Part shown: piece by piece, positions 1 through 10,047 of the stretch
Layout of the letters: every line of letters begins with the position of its first letter
Position numbering within the stretch: the first letter of the stretch is position 1
Assembly (NCBI GenBank): GCA_030323885.1
Contig: CM059194.1
Span: 25,795,363 to 25,859,362, forward strand
Length of the DNA stretch: 64,000 bases
Reading direction: 5' to 3'
Source: Branchipolynoe longqiensis
Lineage: Eukaryota; Annelida; Polychaeta; Phyllodocida; Polynoidae
Translations under genes and position numbers: made by a program
Notes under the pieces: model-generated
Told to the model about the DNA's origin: nothing
Database searches by the model: none
Seen by the model: the letters and a program-made list of their open reading frames with translations, nothing else

Positions 1-59
1 AGCATACCGTGAGTGTATTGCGAGTGTTTTTCGCCGGGAGGCACGTTAGCCATACATTG

Positions 60-275
60 GCCATATGCTCTGCTACGTTATATGATACGCTCTCATACAC
101 TGACACACACTAGCAATAGGTCAAACATACGTTCTGCATACGTTCATCATACGTTCAGCACATTGTGTATACGGTATGTATACGCTACATATATGATGGC
201 CATACATTAGCAATAGGTCAGACATACGTTCTGCATACGTTCACTACGTTGTGTATACAGTATATATATACATCC
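60..275. repeat. Two-copy tandem repeat, about 97 bp unit
   Basis: The string TAGCAATAGG followed by TCA and CATACGTTCTGCATACGTTC occurs at 111 and again at 208. A looser third relative lies upstream at about 60-100. Short CATACGTTC words recur within the unit. No coding or RNA signal is visible. Confidence 0.7.
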
Positions 276-411
276 AACTTTGCCCCCCACACCAAACAGT
301 TTGACGCATCTCAACATTTGAAAGTGATTTTAGCCGTTGGCCACGTGCCGGTGCAATGCGTCACTCACCAGGGCCATAGCAGTTCGAGGTGGGTTCATCA
401 TGCACTGCATG

Positions 412-1062
412 TTAAAGCTGCACAGTCTCATCAAATCATCAAATTTTCCTTAACCAAACTAATTAGCTAAATTTGATCCTGAAGATACTGGTGCACTTAT
501 TTAAACATTTCTAGGGAATGCTACTAAAAAAGTACTATTGCCAGGTCAATTTAACAGAAACTGCTGAGGCCAATGGTAGCCAACATTTCAATGTACATGT
601 CCAATTTTATTTGGTATGTTTTCATTCCAAATACCTCCAAAGGTTTGTTTGTTGTTGTTTTACATCCTAGCAACATCTAAGGTCATATCAGGACGGGTAC
701 GGACTTGTGACAGTGTCCACTCATGGCAACTTTATAGTGCTGCCCTACTGGGACACCAGGCCACCAGCACCGTGATGTGATATCCCACTCAGCCACATTA
801 TCCTGACACTGAGCCAACCAGTCCTTGCCCTATCCTAATAATGCTGAGCGCCAGGCTAGGAAGCGATAAGTATAATGTTTTAAGTCATTGGTTTGACTCG
901 ACCAGGATTCGAACCCACAAACTCATGGGTTCGGATCTCCCATCTCCTAAAACAGGTGCCAGATGCTCTACTTATTCGGCTGCCCCGTCTGGTTAGCTTC
1001 CTATAATAAAAGTCACTTAAAACTAAAGTCAGGTAGATTATAATGACCAGAAGGTGAGATTT
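412..1062 (+). mobile_element. M1 MITE, interrupted by a SINE-A copy
   Basis: It begins with TTAAAGCTGCACAGTCTCAT, the M1 left terminal repeat. The next 230 bp follow the internal order of the other M1 copies (7.5, 17.8, 45.1, 59.4 kb). SINE-A sits at 644-993, and M1 sequence resumes with a stretch matching the consensus ACTAAAGTAGATTATAATGA. The right terminus is lost where a SINE-B fragment begins. M1 has no coding capacity. Confidence 0.75.
644..993 (-). mobile_element. SINE-A, near full length
   Basis: Read on the minus strand it has a tRNA-like head (GGATTCGAAC-type B box on the plus strand near 905-915), then the body word AAGTCATTGGTTTGACTCGA reversed, and it ends in ATGTAAAACAACAACAAACAAAC. 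The copy lies inside an M1 element, so it is younger than that M1 insertion. Confidence 0.85.
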
Positions 1063-1074
1063 GTCTTTTTTAGG

Positions 1075-1165
1075 TCGGAAAATCAAAAACCAAGAATGGC
1101 AACGAGTATGGGTTCGAATCCTGCTCTAGATGCAATATTCCCCACTTTCATAACTCTCCCCATGA
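1075..1165 (+). mobile_element. SINE-B fragment (tRNA T-arm and 3' flank)
   Basis: It carries GGGTTCGAATCCTGCTCTAG followed by a degenerate form of ATATTTCCCATTTTCATC...CCCCATGA. This matches the B-box half of the better copies at 7.8, 8.1 and 49.1 kb. The A-box half is not recognisable. Confidence 0.6.
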
Positions 1166-1256
1166 CAATATATAGGACCTTCAATTTTCAGGATATTTCT
1201 TCGTCAAAATATCTCCGTCTGTTACAATTCATGAAAGAGTGGCATGCGCGTGATGA

Positions 1257-2022
1257 GTGGTGATTGGTGAGTGGTGAGTGGTGGGTGGTGAGTGGTGAGT
1301 GGTGAATGGTGAGTGGTGAGTAGTGAGTGGTTGGTGGTTGGTGAGTGGTGAGTGGTTGGTGGTGGGTGGTGGGGGGTGAGTGGTGAGTGGTGGGTGGTGG
1401 GTGGTGAGTGGTGGGTGGTGAGTGGTGAGTGTTGAGTGATGGGTGGTGAGTGGTAGGGGGTGGGTGTTGAGTGGTGGGTGTTGAGTGTTGAGTGGTGGGT
1501 GTTGATTAGTGCGTGGTGAGTGTTGAGTGTTGAGTGGTGAATGGTGAGTGTTGAGAGGTAGGTGGTGAATGGTGGGTGGTGAATGTTGGGTGGTGAGTAG
1601 TAGGTGGTGGGTGTTGAGTGGTGGGTGTTGAGTGTTGAGTAGTGGGTGGTGAGTGTTGAGTGGTGAATGGGGAGTGTTAAGAGGTAGGTGGTGAATGGTG
1701 GGTGGTGAATGTTGGGTGGTGAGTGGTGAGTGGTAGGTGGTGGGTGGTGAGTGGTGGGTGTTGAATGGTGAGTGGTGGGTGGTGGGTGTTGAGTGTTGAG
1801 TGGTGAGTGTTTAGTGTTGAGTGTTGAGTGTTGAGTGCTGAGTGTTGAGTGGTGAATGGTGAGTGTTGAGTGTTGAGTGGTGGGTGGTAGGTGGTGAGTG
1901 GTGGGTAGTGGGTGTTGAGTGGTAGGTGGTGGGTGGTGAGTGATGAATGGTGGGTGGTGAGTGTTAACTGTTGAGTGTTGAGTGTTGAGTGGTAGGTCGT
2001 GAGTGGTAAGTGGTGGTGGTCA
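1257..2022. repeat. GT-rich minisatellite, degenerate 7-bp unit
   Basis: About 770 bp of TGAGTGG, TGGGTGG and TGAGTGT heptamers, almost free of C on the plus strand. The heptamer phase is largely maintained through base changes. The strand asymmetry suggests slippage growth. It ends abruptly at a (TA)n tract. Confidence 0.9.
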
Positions 2023-2036
2023 TTATATATACATTA

Positions 2037-2050
2037 TGTATATATATATT

Positions 2051-2082
<32 letters not shown>
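2037..2082. repeat. (TA)n microsatellite
   Basis: An alternating TA tract of about 40 bp directly follows the GT-rich minisatellite. Confidence 0.9.
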
Positions 2083-2085
<3 letters not shown>

Positions 2086-2520
2086 ATAATTAATATAAAA
2101 TCTACTGTGTTGTCAGCCAGAATAAGTTTACATATGTGTATCACTATGAAAGAACTTATACTTTCTTGAGACCAACAGAAAGGTAGACCTATAAAACAAA
2201 CAAATAATGGCCAGGTTGTTTGTGGAGAAGCCCCCCCCCCCACACACACACAAACACACGTACAGGTTAGACAGCATATGGCCACACAAGGGGTAGTCCT
2301 GTTCTGCAGGTAGGCGGGTCACTGTGTAGCTTCGAGGGATACCCCCCCACTCCCACCCCACCCCTACCCCCACTACCCGCACCCTCCCCCTCCAACACTC
2401 ACCTGACAAAAAGACAACAACAAAGCTATCCGACCCCGACTAAAGTACACCTAACATGAAAGCGACTCATGGAACTAATCCCTGATATCTGCATATAATA
2501 AGTGTGTATATACTTATAAG

Positions 2521-2690
2521 GTGGCCTTGCCAAATGGGTTGAGCGTCCGGCTCACATCTTTTTTATAGGTCGTGGGCTTCGAACCCTAGCCGGGTCAAAC
2601 CATTGACTGACAAATGTATACTTGTCACCCACCGAGCTTCTGCATTACCAGGATAGGGCAAGGAGCAGTGGAATGGGGAAGACAAATTGT
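2521..2690 (+). mobile_element. SINE-A, 3'-truncated
   Basis: The head CCAAATGGGTTGAGCGTCCG and a GCTTCGAACCC B box are followed by the first 80 bp of the body (TTGTCACC... CAGGATAGGGCAAGGA). The remaining body and the GTAAAAC tail are missing. Confidence 0.75.
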
Positions 2691-2850
2691 CCGCGATTGA
2701 AATTTCCCCTGCTCAATTAACTAATGTACACAGAAAAGAGGCAGTTGTAAGGACACACACAATTGATGGCGGTAATGGCTTTGTTTATATTCCCATAATA
2801 GATTACACAACACACACATTCTAGGAATTAGTCTTTTCCTTATTACTTGA

Positions 2851-3186
2851 CCAGGCGAAATGGCCGAATGAGTTGAGCGTCCGTCTCCTGTTTTGGGAGA
2901 TCGGGGGATCCGAACCCATGGGTTCGTGGGTGCAAATCTTGGTTGATTCAAACCAATGACTTAAAAATTGATACTTGTCACTTCCTAGCCATGCACTCGG
3001 CATTATTAGGATAGGGCAAGGACTGGATAATGTGACTGAGTGGGATATCAGGTCTTGGCGCTGGTGGCCTTGTCTCCCAGTGGGGCAGCCGTATAAAGTC
3101 ACCATGAGTTCGCACTGTCACAAGTCGGTACCCATCCTGATATGACCTTAGATGTTGCTAGGGCGTAAAACAGCCAACAAGCAAAT
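2851..3186 (+). mobile_element. SINE-A, full length
   Basis: It starts with the A-box region TGGCCGAATGAGTTGAGCGT, has a duplicated, slightly rearranged anticodon/T-arm region (ATCCGAACCCATGGGTTCGT), then the full body, and ends GGGCGTAAAACAGCCAACAA. A minus-strand copy begins about 50 bp downstream, making a close inverted pair. Confidence 0.9.
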
Positions 3187-3236
3187 CGTTATTACTTGCT
3201 TTCTGTTCATTTGTTTATTCATTGATAGGGGATTTC

Positions 3237-3452
3237 ATGACCTAGCAACATCTAAGATCATATCAGAACGGGTACTGACTCGCTACAGTACACATTCATG
3301 GCAGCTTTTTTAGTGCTGTCCCACTGTGATATCATGCTGTCAGGTCCATGACGCAATATCCCACTCAGTCATATTATCGTGACACTTTGCTAACCAGTCC
3401 ATGTTGCCTTATCCTAGTTATGCCGAGCGGCGGGTTAAGTATTAGCAGCATG
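3237..3452 (-). mobile_element. SINE-A, body only, diverged
   Basis: It starts at GACCTAGCAACATCTAAGAT (tail side) and runs through CCCACTCAGTCATATTATCG to GCCGAGCGGCG. The tRNA head is lost. It faces the 2851-3186 copy tail-to-tail. Confidence 0.75.
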
Positions 3453-3623
3453 TATGAAAGGTGTATATCTTTTTATTTGACTCTGTCAGGGACTTCTGTC
3501 TGGTATGTCCCACTTCACAGAAGAGGTCAGCAGAGGAGATAAGGAAAACATCATCTCATCAAAAAATATCAAACTATTCCCAACACACAACCGTTTAAGG
3601 CTGTTTGCTGGTAGATCGTAAAT

Positions 3624-4774
3624 GGGTCGTTCTCAGAAACTGTGTACCACTTGAGGTAGTCTACTTGAAATGCATATTTCAAAGAAACCCATTATTGGAG
3701 TGTCAATATTTAGATTTCATCATTTAGCCCAATAATGTGGGTACTGATAGCGACCGGCCACGCGAAGTCAACTCACCCAGGCCCCGCCCCTGATGGTGGG
3801 GTCGAGTGGCCCAGGCCAACCCAGCCGGGTGAGTCAAGGTGGCACAGCGCGCACCAGCCCTACCCTGGCAGGTGATACTAAGGCCCTGCAGCCTAAATAA
3901 TATGGGCATAACTCGTTATACAATACAATATTTTAGATCAAAAGTAAATGTTAATATTGTGTATTTTGTATCTTATTGGGATGGATGTAGCTAAATACAT
4001 AGAAAATTACATCACTAATTTGTGACATTGTCAACAGCATTGAAAATAAAGTGTCACAAACTTAATGAAAACCTCTGAACAACAGATCATTTCACTTCAA
4101 ATGGTCATATACAATGTCTTCATTAAGTTGAAGACATTTATTTCTATAAAAAAAATTTAAAATTATGAAATAGTTAACCTTTTCTGGAGTCATTAACATC
4201 GTAACATTTCGTTTCCACTTGCAAGTACTATGAAACTCTGTATCAAACACTGAGTACAGATACAGTACAGGAACGATTTTCACCATTTCACACTCTATGC
4301 ATGGACCAAGTTATGGTATAGTAAAAGATAAATCCTGAAATTGCCCCTAAACATTGAAATTTGAGCCGAACATTTGTGTAAAATTGTTGTTTCCACTTTG
4401 ACTGTTACCTTGCTAATATTTATTTGCTTTTCTCTTTAATATTCACAAATAAGACAAAACCATAGCAATGAGGTTTCAAATTATTATTACTACTGTTTAT
4501 AAAGCAAGTGGCATGTGAAATGTCCTAAAAATGTCAAGTTTTGTGTGGAAAATATTTGATTTTGAAGTCAGATTGGTTTCTATGCTATACTGCTATTTAT
4601 TGGGTGTGAGCATCATTTGACCTACTTAAAAATGCCAGAATATGTTTATTTTCAATTATTCAGATGCAAAAGGACATACACATTGAGGAAACTTGTTTAT
4701 AGGACTTTAGCAGCATTTTGATTTTGTGGTACTGATGTCACACTATTGGTACACAACTTCTGAGAACTACCCAA
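3624..4774. mobile_element. Non-autonomous DNA transposon, about 1.15 kb, copy 1
   Basis: The terminal inverted repeats are GGGTCGTTCTCAGAAACTGT at the left and GGGTAGTTCTCAGAAGTTGT at the right (reverse complement), each followed by GTACCA. AAAT sits on both flanks and may be a target duplication. The interior is AT-rich, non-coding, and nearly identical to 23488-24459 apart from an extra segment at 3742-3895. The superfamily is not assigned. Confidence 0.8.
3742..3895. mobile_element. GC-rich insertion of about 154 bp
   Basis: This block is absent from the sister element at 23.5 kb and is bounded by AATAATGTGGG (3731-3741) and AATAATATGGG (3896-3906), a near-perfect 11-bp duplication. It contains no clear A/B boxes. 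The flank just after it also differs from the sister copy, so the insertion event was not entirely clean. Confidence 0.55.
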
Positions 4775-5394
4775 ATACCATTTTTGTGTAAATAATTCAG
4801 GAAAAAAATGGTTGGAAGACCAGTGCTTCGGCGCTGACAAAAAGAACTTATTCAGCAGAATAAACATATTTACAACAATAACAAATGTCTGTATTATTCA
4901 ATTTTATGAACCAAATTGTAAATATGTCATATTGTGGTTTTTATTTTACGACCTCCTGCTTATGCTAGGGGAGGGGTCTATTAAAGTTGCAGAATCCCAT
5001 CCTTTTGAATATCTCCCATAGTTATCAAATAAACATATTGATTTTCTGTAAGCTACTTGAAATGTTATTATTGTGGAATATAATACAACAGATTATATCA
5101 ATATTATTTATCAAACTAATCATTTAGCGCCTATGATGGCGCTGCTCACAGTTGGTTGAGCGGCCTGGGCAAGTTTGGTTGCTCACATGCAGGCAAACCC
5201 CTCGCCAGCAGCCTACGTGTGTGCTCGCGTCACCAACTATCGGTCCCATTTGCCACAAAATTTTGTTCAAGTAAATAAATCGGTAGGCTGATACAGTGAT
5301 AGTGTTTGGCCAGCCAGAGTCATTGTTCTCAACCAATCACTTATCATCTTGTCTTTATTGAGATCCAAATAATATTATCTTTATTTAATTTAAT
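4775..5394. other. No recognised element
   Basis: AT-rich sequence with a GC-richer patch at 5128-5340 that I could not assign; it has GTTGGTTGAGCGG, vaguely A-box like, but no B box. Confidence 0.4.
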
Positions 5395-6247
5395 TTTTTT
5401 GTGATGGGTGTATTTATGCTGCCCATAACAGTTAAGTCGAATGACTTGTTTTCGCCACTAGACAGTAATAGTCTTGTGACTCCCCTTCTTTTTATCACTT
5501 TCAGTTGTTTTGTAGCTAACTACTGCATGCATTCTTTCTCTGTTAGTAAGCATTCACCCACATCCCCCAAACCTCTGTTAGTTTGATCGTTCTACAATCG
5601 GATTATTGTTTGGTTACCAATAACTAATTTCTCGGAATGTCTTCACCTTGCTGTGTTAGTGGTCATTAGGTTTTGATTTTAAGTTTAAAGTTTACCTTTT
5701 GTATGTATCATACCTAGCATCTATACCCTATAAAACTTTGCTTGAATTATCAGTGTATTTTCTATTTATTTATCTATCTTTTCTTTTCTTTTTTAATTCA
5801 TTTCATTTGTTGTTGTCATTAGTCTAGCAGTGCACTTAGCTCTCATTTGATTAATTTTGTATATGTTTCTATTGTCCCTATACTTCTTTTTTCTACTCCC
5901 AGTGTATTCCATTCCCTTGCCTTCATGCTCCATGGTACTCCTCTCATATGATCTGTTTTTGCTCTGTTTATTATCAGTCTGGGGCCATCACTACCTCTTG
6001 TTGCCTTTTTTGTTACCTGCACCCTCCCAGGCTCCCTTTTCTCCCTAAATACTGCTATTTTGAGATGTGCTTTTCTCCTGTCATTTAGTGTGTTGACACT
6101 TCTATTTTTTCTTGAAGATTTATACTGTCTATCATGGATAAGTCTGAATAGACATGTTTTCACCATTAGACAGTTTGTCGATAGAAAGTCTGAGCCTACA
6201 CTTTTACCCAACCAAGGGATTTTTAACCTCCCACACCACATAGACAT
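5395..6247 (-). mobile_element. LINE 3' remnant with RT C-terminal-like ORF
   Basis: A minus-strand ORF of 134 codons (5843-6247) ends in a pattern (RGVPWSMKAREWNTL then a short basic tail) resembling the end of non-LTR reverse-transcriptase polyproteins, where GxxxWNxLP precedes the C-terminus. Downstream lies 450 bp of non-coding sequence ending in ATGGGCAGCATAAATACACC and an A run. The same 3' end recurs at 22.17-22.37 kb, which supports a LINE 3' UTR. The upstream end is cut at the SINE-C copy. Only the extreme C-terminus remains, and the clade cannot be named. Confidence 0.5.
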
Positions 6248-6249
6248 TG

Positions 6250-6390
6250 TATAAGAGCAACTGGCCTTTGATGATGCTGTAAGTTATACATAGCGGTGGA
6301 AATCCACATGGAATCGAACCACTGACCTTCAGATTAGGAGTCCGACCTAGAAAAAGTCAGAAACTCTCACCACTCCTCTTGCTTTATCAT
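6250..6390 (-). mobile_element. SINE-C copy
   Basis: On the minus strand it reads GGAGTGGTGAGAGTTTCTGA, then CCTAATCTGAAGGTCAGTGG, a GTTCGATTCC B box and a tail ending near CAGTTGCTCTTATA. The 19.2 kb copy aligns across the same 140 bp. The long variable region suggests a Leu- or Ser-type tRNA ancestor. Confidence 0.75.
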
Positions 6391-6469
6391 GCCTACTTAG
6401 AGTGGTTGGGACATGACACCCAATAACTATCGTATCATGATGGATCTCCTAATAATTGGACCTCCGTTG

Positions 6470-6535
6470 ACTCTCTGGACTTGCTGGGCTCCCTAGATTC
6501 CCTGGATTCACTGGATTCCCTGGATTCCCTGATGT
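6470..6535. repeat. GATTCCCTG short tandem repeat
   Basis: Five to six imperfect units of about 9 bp (GGATTCCCT, GGATTCACT). Confidence 0.7.
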
Positions 6536-6630
6536 TTCTTTTCTTCCTATCTCCCTGTATCTGTCCATGAAGCAGTCACCTGATGAGATGGGCGTGGGAC
6601 AACCAACCTGTACCATATGTACAATATACC

Positions 6631-6637
<7 letters not shown>

Positions 6638-6666
<29 letters not shown>
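6638..6666. repeat. (TA)n microsatellite
   Basis: Pure alternating TA after CCATATGTA. Confidence 0.9.
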
Positions 6667-6670
<4 letters not shown>

Positions 6671-6784
6671 TGCTTAGAGCCCCTCACAGGTGGCGCCAGT
6701 GTGGCCACTACTGTACTACACAGGGTCAGTTAGATAGGATACAGTGAATATACTATTATATAGGGAACTGAAGATAGATAGTGT

Positions 6785-6815
6785 CCTTGTTTATATTCCC
6801 ATAATAGATTATAGA

Positions 6816-6850
<35 letters not shown>
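6785..6850. repeat. TTTATATTCCCATAATAGAT motif plus (TA)n
   Basis: The motif TTTATATTCCCATAATAGAT directly precedes a TA tract. Related motifs stand next to TA-rich or CA-rich tracts at 2.78, 11.34 and 54.52 kb. Confidence 0.7.
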
Positions 6851-6852
<2 letters not shown>

Positions 6853-6872
6853 CACCACACGTGTGTATATTT

Positions 6873-7202
6873 ACCGGGCGCGTTGCCTGAATCGGTAGAG
6901 TGCAGGCCTCCCGTGTAGGAGATCGAGAGTTCAATTCCTGGTCCACTCAAACCAATGACTTACCAAATTGATAGTTGTCACTTACTAGCTTGGTCCTCCG
7001 CATTAATAGGATAGAGCAAGGACTGGTTAGCTCAGTGTCAGGATAATGTGGCAGTGGTATATCAGGTCATGATGCTGGCAGCCTGGTCTCCCAGTGGGGC
7101 AGCACTATAGAGTCGCCATGAGTGCACCACTGTCACAAGTCGGTACCCGTCCTGATATAACCTTAGATGTTGACAGAACGTAACACTCCAACAACCAACC
7201 AA
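6873..7202 (+). mobile_element. SINE-A, full length, 'CCTCCCGTG' head variant
   Basis: The head CTGAATCGGTAGAGTGCAGG with B box AGTTCAATTCC represents a second head subtype, shared with copies at 9.7, 28.8, 42.1 and 48.7 kb. The body is complete and ends AACGTAACACTCCAACAACC. The copy lies between two TA tracts. Confidence 0.9.

Positions 7203-7204
<2 letters not shown>

Positions 7205-7262
<58 letters not shown>
7205..7262. repeat. (TA)n microsatellite
   Basis: About 25 TA units immediately after the SINE-A tail and a GTGTGTG seed, consistent with growth from a retroposon 3' end. Confidence 0.9.
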
Positions 7263-7263
<1 letters not shown>

Positions 7264-7327
7264 GGTTTCTACTTTTCTAACCAGATCCGCAATTGCAATT
7301 TCCTGCTGTCAACGGGGGAGGAACACA

Positions 7328-7432
7328 ATTGGTGGGTGGTGGTGGGGGTGTTGTGTGGGTGTGTGGGTGTGGATGGGCCTGGGGTGGTCGTGGGGGTGGG
7401 AATGGGGGTGGGGTTGGGGGAAAGTCCACAAT
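7328..7432. repeat. G-rich GGTGGGGGT tract
   Basis: Runs of G separated by single T/A/C bases. Several four-run windows could form G-quadruplexes on the plus strand. Confidence 0.7.
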
Positions 7433-7804
7433 TAGAGGAAAGGCTGGCTACAACGGTTGGAGTTTGGATGCTTTATGGCAGTTTTTCCCCCAACACTCAC
7501 TTAAAGCTGCATAGTCCGAGGAAGCATCAACTTTTCAAAATCAAAGCAATTATCTAGATTTGATTCTACATATCTAACTTAGATACTGATGCACTTATTA
7601 AGCATTTGTTGCCACATAGAAGGGAGCACTGGGTCGATTCAATAGAACCTGTTACTGCAGAAGCCTATGGTATAAGAGTTTTGGTGTGCTTGCCAAAATT
7701 ATTTTCACATGTGTGAATTTCAAATATCTCAAAAGGTAGGCATTTCAATTAAAATTACTTCAAACTAAAATAAAGTAGATTATAATGATCAATTTAATAT
7801 ATTT

Positions 7805-7982
7805 GTCATGGGGGTGATGAAAATGGGAAATATTGCGCCTAGAGCGGGACTCGAACCCACATCTCTTTGCATTCCGGGCCAGTGTGATAACCATTACACC
7901 ACCTAGGCTCCCTGATATCAACACACTACCCATGCCTACCTGTCTATGTGGTCACTTGCCTGAGAGGTCAGTGCAGACTACT
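7805..7982 (-). mobile_element. SINE-B unit 1, tRNA-like
   Basis: Minus strand: GCCTAGG pairs with TCTAGGC as a 7-bp acceptor stem, GTGTAATGGTTATCAC gives A box and D arm, and GTGGGTTCGAGTCCCGC folds as a 5-bp T stem. The anticodon stem pairs poorly (CTGGC against GCAAA), so this is more likely a Val/Glu-like pseudo-tRNA head than a working tRNA gene. About 70 bp upstream of the tRNA portion is also shared with unit 2. Confidence 0.7.
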
Positions 7983-8125
7983 ACACTCGTCCCCCTGGAA
8001 TTGTAAGTCTTTTAATACTTACAATTACATACATACAGGCAATGCACTAACACATACATACACAGGGTAGGTTCAACAACCATACAGCGCGTAGCTTGTA
8101 CAGGATCATGGTCACGGCAACCAGT

Positions 8126-8307
8126 GTCATGGGGGTGATGAAAATGGGAAATATTGCGCCTAGAGCGGGACTCGAACCCACATCTCTTTGCATTCCGGGC
8201 CAGTGTGATAACCATTACACCACCTAGGCTCCCTGATATCAACACACTACCCATGCCTACCTGTCTATGTGTGGTCACTTGCCTGAGAGGTCAGTGCACA
8301 CTACTAC
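8126..8307 (-). mobile_element. SINE-B unit 2, near-identical direct repeat of unit 1
   Basis: It repeats 7805-7982 almost base for base (TCATGGGGGTGATGAAAATG through the tRNA part to CTGAGAGGTCAGTGCA). A 143-bp spacer separates the two. High identity argues for recent tandem duplication. Confidence 0.75.
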
Positions 8308-8658
8308 ATATTTATCTCAGAAAAATGTCAGAAACTCAAAACCATCGGACTATGCAACTTTAACCAAGGACAAGAGTGAACACACGACAACAATATGAGA
8401 GATGGATACGGGAATCCTGGCTGGCTTTTGGCGGTGTGATATGATACGTGAGTGTCGAGGCTGAATGTCTGATGATTTAGCGACATGTCGTCAACAAAGC
8501 AGAACAGCGAGAAATAAATGATAGTTTGTATATATATATATATATGATGTAGAATCGATTGTGCGAGTATAAATAATGTAAACTCTAGTGTATTTCCTTC
8601 CAATGCTATCCATTTCGGAATGATGTATTACTGCGGTCAACTGCTCTAGTTTGAGATT

Positions 8659-8860
8659 ACAGTAAAACCTCCCTAACCGACCACCTCCACAGATCACCCC
8701 CCCCCCCCCACCCCTCCTATACCGATCGCTTTATTTCGGTCCCAAAAGGATCGCCGCCCATATACTACAGTTGTAATGATATTCTACAAATCGACCACCT
8801 CCCTATTTTGTATATCGACCGTTTTATTTGGCTCCAAAGTGATATTTAAATTCTCTAAAG
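8659..8860 (+). mobile_element. pogo/Tigger-like terminal fragment
   Basis: CAGTAAAACCTCCCTAACCG followed by ACCACC resembles pogo/Tigger-class ends (CAGTNNAACCTC). Internal ATCGACCACCTCC words repeat. No matching right terminus was found, so this is one end only. Confidence 0.5.
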
Positions 8861-9070
8861 GGATCAATTATTATTATTAATATTATCATGTCTTGCAAGA
8901 AAAAAGTTGAAAGAAAGTTGAAGAAAAAAGTGTGTACATTTTGATGTAAATGTGTAAATGTGTACATTTTCACATTTTCACTTTAGTACAAAATTATATA
9001 AGCATACATTTGATTCATTTTGTGGGATAGATTAAATACATGTAGTATTGATAACATACTTAATTAATAC

Positions 9071-9624
9071 ACTCAGTCACATTACCCTGACACTGAGCTA
9101 ACCAGTCCTTGCCCTATCCTATTAATGCCAGTGTGGTGGTTTAAAATCTCAGTGTGTTTAGATTCTATGCTCGGGGTTCTGTGCATGTGTCAAAATCGAA
9201 CCGCATTTCAGCGTATTCGATTCCTCAACTCGGGTGATCCTAGCAACTTTTTGACGCACAAATGTGACGTCATCGCTCCTCGCCAACCCCAACCAAGAGG
9301 TGGGTTAAACTTTTTGCACAAGAGACATGTCTTTGTCAACTCCACTCACTGTTTTCAATTTGAATTTCCAGCAACTTGGGTGACCCAAGTCGCCCATGTC
9401 GTGTTAATCGGATACACGCATGCGCATAACCCATTGACGCATGCGCAGAACCCCAAGCGTAGACTCTAAACACACTGAGATTTTAAACCACCACACCGGG
9501 AGCGCCAGGCGAGGAAGCGACAAGTATCAATTTTATAAGTCATTGGTTTGACTCGACCAGGAACTGAACTTCAGACCTTCCGCACGCGAAGTTCGCGCTC
9601 TATCGATTATGCGACCTGCCTGGT
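9071..9624 (-). mobile_element. SINE-A interrupted by a 370-bp MITE
   Basis: SINE-A body 9071-9127 stops at TATTAATG and resumes at 9500 with AGCGCCAGGCGAGGAAGCGA, running to a GCGACCTGCCTGGT head end. The tail part upstream of 9071 is absent. The insertion splits the conserved word AATGCCGAGCGCC. Confidence 0.85.
9128..9499. mobile_element. MITE with long TIR, CCRGTGTGG ends
   Basis: The inverted termini match over more than 35 bp: GTGTGGTGGTTTAAAATCTC at both ends, followed by AGTGTGTTTAGA. The subterminal region carries ATGCGCATGCGTCAA-type words. The 115-codon ORF across it is a shadow. The outermost CCRGTGTGGYGGTTT is shared with the element at 11523-12028. Confidence 0.85.
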
Positions 9625-9717
9625 GCTGCGGGGTTGAGTGGCGGTATTAATCCAGTCTACGTGCACCACTGTCACACTGTCACACTGTCACACTCACAGG
9701 TCAGCAACTAAGCGCAC

Positions 9718-10047
9718 GACCGGACGCGATGGTCGAATCGGTAGAGCGCATGCTTCCCGTCCGGAAGATCAGGAATTCGATTCCCGGTCGAGTCAACCAA
9801 TGACTTATAAAATTGATACTTTTCGCTATCTAGCCTGGCGCTCTTCGCTAATAGGATAGGACAAGGACTGGTTGGCTCAGTGTTAGGGTAATGTGACTGA
9901 GTGGGATATGAGGTCATGGTGCCAGCGGCCTGGTCTCCCAGTGGGGCAGCATTATAAAAGTTGACATGAGTGCGCACTGTCACAAGTCGGTACCCATCCT
10001 GATATGACCTTATATGTTGCCAGGATGTAAAACACCAACAACGAACC
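9718..10047 (+). mobile_element. SINE-A, full length
   Basis: Head GGTCGAATCGGTAGAGCGCA, B box ATTCGATTCCC, complete body, tail GATGTAAAACACCAACAACG. It is of the same head subtype as 6873-7202. Confidence 0.9.

Larger units (their letters stand above)
7501..8363 (+). mobile_element. M1 MITE with a tandem SINE-B insertion
   Basis: The left end is TTAAAGCTGCATAGTCCGAG and the right end is CATCGGACTATGCAACTTTA, an inverted pair. M1 sequence is continuous to about 7804, breaks in the word ATATTT, and resumes at about 8305 with ATATTTATCTCAG. The intervening 500 bp carries two SINE-B-like units. Confidence 0.85.

Noticed and set aside
5128..5340. Another tRNA-derived SINE
   Set aside because: Weak A-box-like word only; no B box and no second copy in the window.
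7848..7916. Functional tRNA gene on the minus strand
   Set aside because: Acceptor and T stems pair, but the anticodon stem does not; relatives with decayed arms exist at 1.1 and 49.1 kb, pointing to a SINE head.
9125..9469. 115-codon plus ORF
   Set aside because: Falls inside the 9128-9499 MITE; nothing protein-like beyond composition.
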